Of a stretch of 64,000 bases of DNA, positions 59,637-64,000 are shown piece after piece (position 1 is the stretch's first letter; every line of letters starts with the position of its first letter). The position numbers were made by a program, and so were the translations under genes. Under the pieces are notes generated by a model, which saw nothing but the letters and a program-made list of their open reading frames with translations, was not told the DNA's origin and searched no databases. The DNA comes from Legionella sp. MW5194 (GTDB lineage Bacteria; Pseudomonadota; Gammaproteobacteria; Legionellales; Legionellaceae), in the NCBI RefSeq assembly GCF_016864235.1, contig NZ_CP045732.1, positions 3,110,624 through 3,174,623 on the forward strand, in the 5' to 3' direction.

Positions 59637-60977
59637 TTATTTGCCTATACAGAAGCTTGAGAAAATTTTTCCCAGCAAATCATCCGTCGTGAACTCGCCG
59701 GTAATTTCATTTAAGGATTGATGAGCCAGGCGCAGATCGTCTGCCAGTAATTCACCGGCCTTTGCTTGCTGCAATTGCAATTGGCCATTGAGCAATAATT
59801 CTTCTGCCTGTTTAAGCGCTGCCAAATGACGCCGCCTGGCAATAAACTGCCCCTCCGTGGGCTGGTACCCAACCACGTCTTTGATTTTTGTTTTCAATAA
59901 ATCAATTCCAATCCCTGATTTGGCTGATAAATAAATGTCATTGTCCTGCTGAGAGGGTTGACGATTGGCTTTATCAATTTTATTGAATACCTTGATGACA
60001 GGCACATTCGGAGGCAGTTGTTGTTGAATAGCCTGACTGAGTTCCAAGACCTGATGCGTATCCTCAATATCGATCACCATCAGCACACAATCAGCCCGGC
60101 TGACTTCCTGCCAGGCGCGCTTAATGCCTTCCTTCTCAACGACATCCTCACTTTCCCTCAAACCGGCTGTGTCAATAAGGTGCATGGGCAGATCATCAAG
60201 GAGAATGTGTTCGCGCATGACATCCCGGGTAGTTCCGGCAATGTCGGTAACGATAGCGACTTCCCGACCGGCCAGCGCATTGATTAAAGTCGATTTACCG
60301 GCATTGGGCTTTCCAGCAATAACGACGCCCAAGCCTTCACGAAGCAGAGTGCCCTGGGCCGCCATGGCGCCAATGGCCTGTACATCCGTCAATAAATCGG
60401 AGAGCATGCCCGCAATTTTACCGTCAGCAAGAAAATCAATTTCTTCCTCCGGGAAATCAATGGCGGCTTCTACGTACATGCGAAGGTAAATCAGTTTGTC
60501 ATTCAAGGCATGGATCTTTTTTGAAAAATCACCTTGAAGCGAGCGGACTGCAAGGCGAGCCGCGGTTTCAGAACTGGCATTAATTAAATCGGCAATCGCC
60601 TCAGCCTGCGTTAAATCCATTTTATCATTCAGGAATGCCCGCTCGGAAAATTCACCGGGCCGCGCCAGGCGGGCGCCTAATTCCACACACCGTTTCACCA
60701 GCAGGTCTAAAACCACCGGTGAGCCGTGGGCATGAAGTTCAACCACGTCTTCGCCGGTGAATGAATGCGGTGCCTTAAAGAAAAGGGCAAGACCGCTGTC
60801 AATGGCTTCGCTTAAAGGATTAAAGAAAGAAGTATACGTTGCCAGCCGGGGCTTTAACTGCTTTTTATGAGTTAAATGCAGGGCAATGGCATACGATGCA
60901 GGACCAGAGAGGCGGATAATGCCTACTCCGCCGCGACCGGGCGGAGTAGCGATGGCAACGATGGTTTCTTCCTGCAT
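59637..60977 (-). CDS. mnmE: tRNA uridine-5-carboxymethylaminomethyl modification GTPase MnmE
   Basis: With MnmG, MnmE makes the cmnm5 group on wobble uridines. 446 aa. The N-terminal formyl-THF-binding domain starts [22 protein letters not shown]. The G domain has [15 protein letters not shown] (G1), TDIAGTTRD (G2), DTAGLRES (G3) and FNKIDK (G4). The C-terminus FCIGK has the catalytic cysteine. Last gene of the rpmH-rnpA-yidD-yidC-mnmE run. Confidence 0.97.
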   Translation of the reverse strand: MQEETIVAIATPPGRGGVGIIRLSGPASYAIALHLTHKKQLKPRLATYTSFFNPLSEAIDSGLALFFKAPHSFTGEDVVELHAHGSPVVLDLLVKRCVELGARLARPGEFSERAFLNDKMDLTQAEAIADLINASSETAARLAVRSLQGDFSKKIHALNDKLIYLRMYVEAAIDFPEEEIDFLADGKIAGMLSDLLTDVQAIGAMAAQGTLLREGLGVVIAGKPNAGKSTLINALAGREVAIVTDIAGTTRDVMREHILLDDLPMHLIDTAGLRESEDVVEKEGIKRAWQEVSRADCVLMVIDIEDTHQVLELSQAIQQQLPPNVPVIKVFNKIDKANRQPSQQDNDIYLSAKSGIGIDLLKTKIKDVVGYQPTEGQFIARRRHLAALKQAEELLLNGQLQLQQAKAGELLADDLRLAHQSLNEITGEFTTDDLLGKIFSSFCIGK

Positions 60978-60979
60978 GG

Positions 60980-62665
60980 CTATTTGGCGGTTGCAAGCTT
61001 TTTGGGGTTGGGCTTGTCATCGCTGTATTTACGGGTGATATGCCACTGTTGCAGGATAGACAGGGTGTTATTCACAATCCAGTAAAGAACCAGACCAGCC
61101 GGGAAATTCCAGAATAATACCGTGAACAATACCGGTAAAAACATCATGATCTTGGCCTGCATCGGATCAGGTGGGGCAGGATTCAATCGTTGTTGAATCA
61201 GCATGGTTCCCCCCATGATAATGGGAAGAATGTGATAGGGATCCGCTGCAGCCAGATCATTGATCCACAGAATAAAGGGAGCCTGTCTTAATTCGACACT
61301 TTCCAATAATACCCAGTAAAGCGCAATGAAGACAGGGATCTGCACCAGGATAGGTAAACACCCGCCCAGGGGGTTTACTTTTTCCTGACGATAAAGCTCC
61401 ATTGTGGCTTGACTCATTTTGGCTTTGTCGTCGCCATAACGCTCACGCAAAGCTTGAAGTTTAGGCTGTAACTGCCGCATTCCTGCCATTGAACGGTAAC
61501 TGCTGGCGGATAACCGATAGAACGCCAGTTTTATCAACAAGGTAACCAGAACAATAGACCATCCCCAGTTACCCACCACGCCGTGGATGGCTTTCATTAC
61601 CGCAAACAGGGCAGAAGACAGGAACCATAACCAGCCATAGTCGACGGTCAAATCCAGGCCAGGAGCAATGGTCTGCAACACATGCGTAATTTCAGGACCG
61701 ACATACAATTTTGCGCCAACGGTTTTACTCTCACCTGGTTTCACAGTAATGGGTGAACTGACCACACCAATGGTGTAATTATTGTCTGCTGAACGAGTGT
61801 AAATGACATTTTTGCTTGAAGCATCAGGGACCCAGGCGCTTAGAAAGTAATGTTGCTGCATGGCAACCCAACCACCTGTACTGTCTGTGTTCAGATTGGA
61901 TTTAGCCATGTCCTTGAATGGCACTTTCTGGTAATTATGTTGACCGGGCACCGAATAGGAAGCCCCCACATAAGAACCGACATGAAATATGCTGGATTGA
62001 TCTTCTCTGGGAGAATCGCGCAGTAATTGCGCATTCAGGTATCCCTGCCAATCGTCGCTGCCCTCATTGGCAATTTGATAATTGACCTGGATAAGGTAGC
62101 TGCCGCGGGTGAATTCAAAGGTCTTTTTCACCTCAAGGCCACTGGCACTCTTGCCTTGCAATACGACAGTGAGAGTCTTTTGATTGTTATCCAGCTGATA
62201 GGTTTTCTCCTGACTGCTGAAATTCAGATCAACCGGCATCACACCCTTGGTTGAACTGACAAGCAGGTTGCTGTTGGCGACATAACGCTCATCCGGATTA
62301 TTATTCAGTAAGGTGATGGGCTTGTCTTTTTCTTCAACACTGACGGGGTAATCCAGCAGGCGGGCATTAACAATATCACCATGCTCCGTATCAATCAGGA
62401 CGTCCAGGACGTCTGTTTTTACGCTGACATCACTGGCATCCGTTTTTTTGTCGAATGAATCCGGCGTGATGGTTTTTTGATTCTGGCTTTGATTCTCAGA
62501 GGATGACCCAGTCGCCACATCGGGAAGCAGCTGATTTTCTTTGGACAGTTCTTTGGTTTGCGGCTGTACTGCCGGAATCGCAGGGTAATCCTGATGCCAA
62601 CTCGTCCACAACGAGTAGACAATCAGAGCCAGTGCAGCATATAAAATAACTCGTCTTGTATCCAT
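60980..62665 (-). CDS. yidC: Membrane protein insertase YidC
   Basis: YidC inserts and folds inner-membrane proteins, including ATP synthase subunits. 561 aa. N-terminal anchor ([19 protein letters not shown]), a large periplasmic domain, then the conserved core with [64 protein letters not shown]. Basic C-terminal tail. Its ATG shares one base with the yidD stop. Confidence 0.97.
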   Translation of the reverse strand: MDTRRVILYAALALIVYSLWTSWHQDYPAIPAVQPQTKELSKENQLLPDVATGSSSENQSQNQKTITPDSFDKKTDASDVSVKTDVLDVLIDTEHGDIVNARLLDYPVSVEEKDKPITLLNNNPDERYVANSNLLVSSTKGVMPVDLNFSSQEKTYQLDNNQKTLTVVLQGKSASGLEVKKTFEFTRGSYLIQVNYQIANEGSDDWQGYLNAQLLRDSPREDQSSIFHVGSYVGASYSVPGQHNYQKVPFKDMAKSNLNTDSTGGWVAMQQHYFLSAWVPDASSKNVIYTRSADNNYTIGVVSSPITVKPGESKTVGAKLYVGPEITHVLQTIAPGLDLTVDYGWLWFLSSALFAVMKAIHGVVGNWGWSIVLVTLLIKLAFYRLSASSYRSMAGMRQLQPKLQALRERYGDDKAKMSQATMELYRQEKVNPLGGCLPILVQIPVFIALYWVLLESVELRQAPFILWINDLAAADPYHILPIIMGGTMLIQQRLNPAPPDPMQAKIMMFLPVLFTVLFWNFPAGLVLYWIVNNTLSILQQWHITRKYSDDKPNPKKLATAK

Positions 62666-62913
62666 TAATGTTTCTCTTCGTTAGGTAATACCGGATCGTA
62701 GCCGCCATCACACCAGGGATGACACCGCATAAGACGGCAACAGGCTAATTTCATGCCTTTAAGTACGCCGAAGCGGCGGATAGCCGTCAGGGCGTATTGT
62801 GAACAACTTGGATAAAATCGGCAGCTTGGCTTCATAACAGGGCGGATGAATAACTGATACACAATAATCGGTAACGCAACTAATTGCCGTACAATGCGAT
62901 TAATTTGTTCCAT
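62665..62913 (-). CDS. yidD: Membrane protein insertion efficiency factor YidD
   Basis: 82 aa, membrane-associated helper of YidC. The family core is clear: [59 protein letters not shown], with the conserved cysteines. It overlaps rnpA by 34 bp. Confidence 0.95.
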   Translation of the reverse strand: MEQINRIVRQLVALPIIVYQLFIRPVMKPSCRFYPSCSQYALTAIRRFGVLKGMKLACCRLMRCHPWCDGGYDPVLPNEEKH

Positions 62914-63224
62914 GTTAAACCTAGCTTGGTTGCAATGACTTTATTTTCTACTTTGGCCACCCCATGTCTGGCGAGAAAGATAATATCTACTGCTGGCAAT
63001 GGATGGGTGCGGAAACTTTCACGGAGTAAACGCTTCAGGCGATTTCTCTGATGCGCTTTGGGCACCATTTTTTTTGACAAAGCTAACCCCAGACGAGCAT
63101 ACCCCAGACTATTTGCTTTATGTAATATCACAAATTCTGAGGTTACTGTTTTATGAGGTTGATTAAATACAACATCGAAGTCTGTTTTTTTTAACAGTCG
63201 ACGTTTCTTGTCAAAACAATACAC
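62880..63224 (-). CDS. rnpA: Ribonuclease P protein component
   Basis: Basic protein subunit of RNase P, which matures tRNA 5' ends. 114 aa. [15 protein letters not shown] at the start and [15 protein letters not shown] form the RNR motif for RNA binding. GTG start at 63224, abutting the rpmH stop. Confidence 0.94.
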   Translation of the reverse strand: MYCFDKKRRLLKKTDFDVVFNQPHKTVTSEFVILHKANSLGYARLGLALSKKMVPKAHQRNRLKRLLRESFRTHPLPAVDIIFLARHGVAKVENKVIATKLGLTWNKLIALYGN

Positions 63225-63359
63225 TTAGGCAGATAAACGTTTACGTCCTTTGGCTCTGCGTCGCTTTAAAACCAGACGACCACCACGGGTTGCCATACGT
63301 TGACGAAAACCATGATCGCGTTTGCGTTTTAGATTACTGGGTTGAAAGGTGCGTTTCAT
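63225..63359 (-). CDS. rpmH: 50S ribosomal protein L34
   Basis: 44 aa: [19 protein letters not shown] at the start and [20 protein letters not shown] at the end, the universal L34 pattern. First gene of the run with rnpA, at the position beside the origin usual in Legionella and other gammaproteobacteria. A consensus promoter lies 38 bp upstream. Confidence 0.97.
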   Translation of the reverse strand: MKRTFQPSNLKRKRDHGFRQRMATRGGRLVLKRRRAKGRKRLSA

Positions 63360-63396
63360 GATGAACCTGTTTAAAAATTAAATTTTGAGGGTGGGA

Positions 63397-63425
63397 ATGA
63401 TAGAAAACTTTACATCTTCTGTCAA
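63397..63425 (-). promoter_or_regulatory. Promoter of the rpmH-rnpA-yidD-yidC-mnmE run
   Basis: On the minus strand a perfect TTGACA (63425-63420) and TATCAT (63402-63397) are separated by exactly 17 bp, 38 bp before the rpmH ATG. It is the best sigma70 promoter seen in the window. Confidence 0.8.
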
Positions 63426-63479
63426 ACCATCTGTGACAAAGGTGAGAAAGAAACCTGTTATTCATGCCGCCAATTAACA

Positions 63480-63810
63480 TAAAAAAATAAGATCTTAAAA
63501 TTTTGTTTTTTTTATTAGCAAGCCAATTTCTGTTGATAATAATTAATAAGATTTAAAAATCAATGAGTTACATGATTTATTACATTGTTGATAATACGGC
63601 TGTTAGCGCTTGAATATCTTCTTGATAGCTTCAGGGTTTGTCTTTTTTGGCTATTTATACTCCTTTTATCCACGTCGTTTTTATAAGGTTATCCTCCACT
63701 TGTTCCTTGCTTTTTGAAGTGTACGAGAGAATTGTCGGTGCACAGAAGTTGTTTATAACGTTACTTGAGTTAATGAATATTTCCATAATCCTGTGGATAA
63801 CTCTGTTCTT
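63480..63810. other. Candidate chromosomal origin (oriC) with DnaA boxes
   Basis: A non-coding region next to rpmH. A perfect DnaA box (TTATCCACA) lies on the minus strand at 63792-63800. Near matches are TTATCCACG at 63666-63674 (+), TTATCAACA at 63531-63539 and 63586-63594 (both -), and TTATAAACA at 63750-63758 (-). The stretch 63480-63600 is very AT-rich, with GATCTTAAAA- and GATTTAAAA-like repeats, suitable as a DNA unwinding element. The small plus-strand frame at 63638-63874 looks spurious. Confidence 0.6.
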
Positions 63811-64000
63811 TTGTGTTTTGGAGGGTATAATGATTTCTCATGTGTCTATGACATTCCTTCATTCATTGCGGTGAATTATCCTTTATTGCTTAAGCGGCAG
63901 GCATTTACTCGCCTGGACTTGCTCGTTGTAAATGATAGTGGCACTATTTAAATCCGGGTTGCCTTTCTTCAGTGCGACCTTGTAGGTAAGGGGAGTTTTT
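63811..64000 (+). other. Probable leader of dnaA, running off the right edge
   Basis: No convincing gene is seen. AAGGGGAG at 63988-63995 is a strong SD-like sequence five bases from the window end, so a plus-strand start codon is expected just beyond it. By gene order this would be dnaA. Stated from position, since no coding base is present. Confidence 0.4.

Noticed and set aside
63638..63874. A 78-codon plus-strand frame inside the origin region
   Set aside because: Hydrophobic low-complexity translation, no ribosome binding site, and it covers DnaA boxes; more likely non-coding.

Overview
The window looks like chromosomal DNA of a Legionella species or a close Legionellales relative. The grounds are a Legionella-type major outer membrane protein, a LegP-like astacin protease, WipA/WipB-like and MavQ-like effector candidates beside large orphan proteins with eukaryote-like folds, and a right end running mnmE-yidC-yidD-rnpA-rpmH into a DnaA-box region. 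That last order is the one that flanks the replication origin in Legionella. No phage, transposon, insertion sequence, CRISPR array or rRNA operon was seen.

Layout, left to right. 1-5.5 kb: end of the Tat translocase genes, orphan membrane proteins, hspQ, and ubiD-fre. 5.5-12 kb: outer membrane phospholipase A, rho, thioredoxin, rsmE, an APC permease and a Legionella-type porin. 12-18.3 kb: a lipid A block (lpxA-lpxD, convergent lpxB, two LpxL-like acyltransferases), then fumC. 18.3-20.4 kb: a glycerophosphodiesterase, tRNA-Leu(CAG) and psd. 20.6-31.8 kb: an accessory block with a 697-aa helical protein, an 881-aa PI-kinase-like protein, a 1099-aa orphan coupled to an MFS transporter, and an M4 metalloprotease. 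32-39.3 kb: a spermidine-synthase-like membrane protein, a DUF4442 hotdog protein, parC, a MazG-like hydrolase, a PPP-phosphatase-like (WipA-type) protein and thpR. 39.3-46.4 kb: the complete F1Fo ATP synthase operon atpIBEFHAGDC on the minus strand, with a recognisable promoter and a strong intrinsic terminator. 46.5-51.7 kb: the yraP/BON-diaA-yraN-lpoA cell-envelope cluster with divergent rsmI. 51.8-59.6 kb: a second accessory block with an AlkB-like monooxygenase, a LegP-like protease, an orphan membrane protein, an Old Yellow Enzyme with an ArsR regulator, and two convergent paralogues with a putative Cys-His protease signature. 59.6-63.4 kb: mnmE-yidC-yidD-rnpA-rpmH. 63.4-64 kb: non-coding candidate oriC and probable dnaA leader.

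Housekeeping functions (ATP synthesis, lipid A and phospholipid metabolism, membrane insertion, cell-wall synthesis) alternate with islands of probable host-interaction genes. The most interesting material is the twin Cys-His paralogue pair at 57.4-59.6 kb, the kinase-like protein at 22.7-25.4 kb, the phosphatase-like protein at 37.3-38.6 kb, and the giant orphan translationally coupled to a transporter at 25.5-30 kb. All functional calls rest on reading motifs and gene order; no database search was run.
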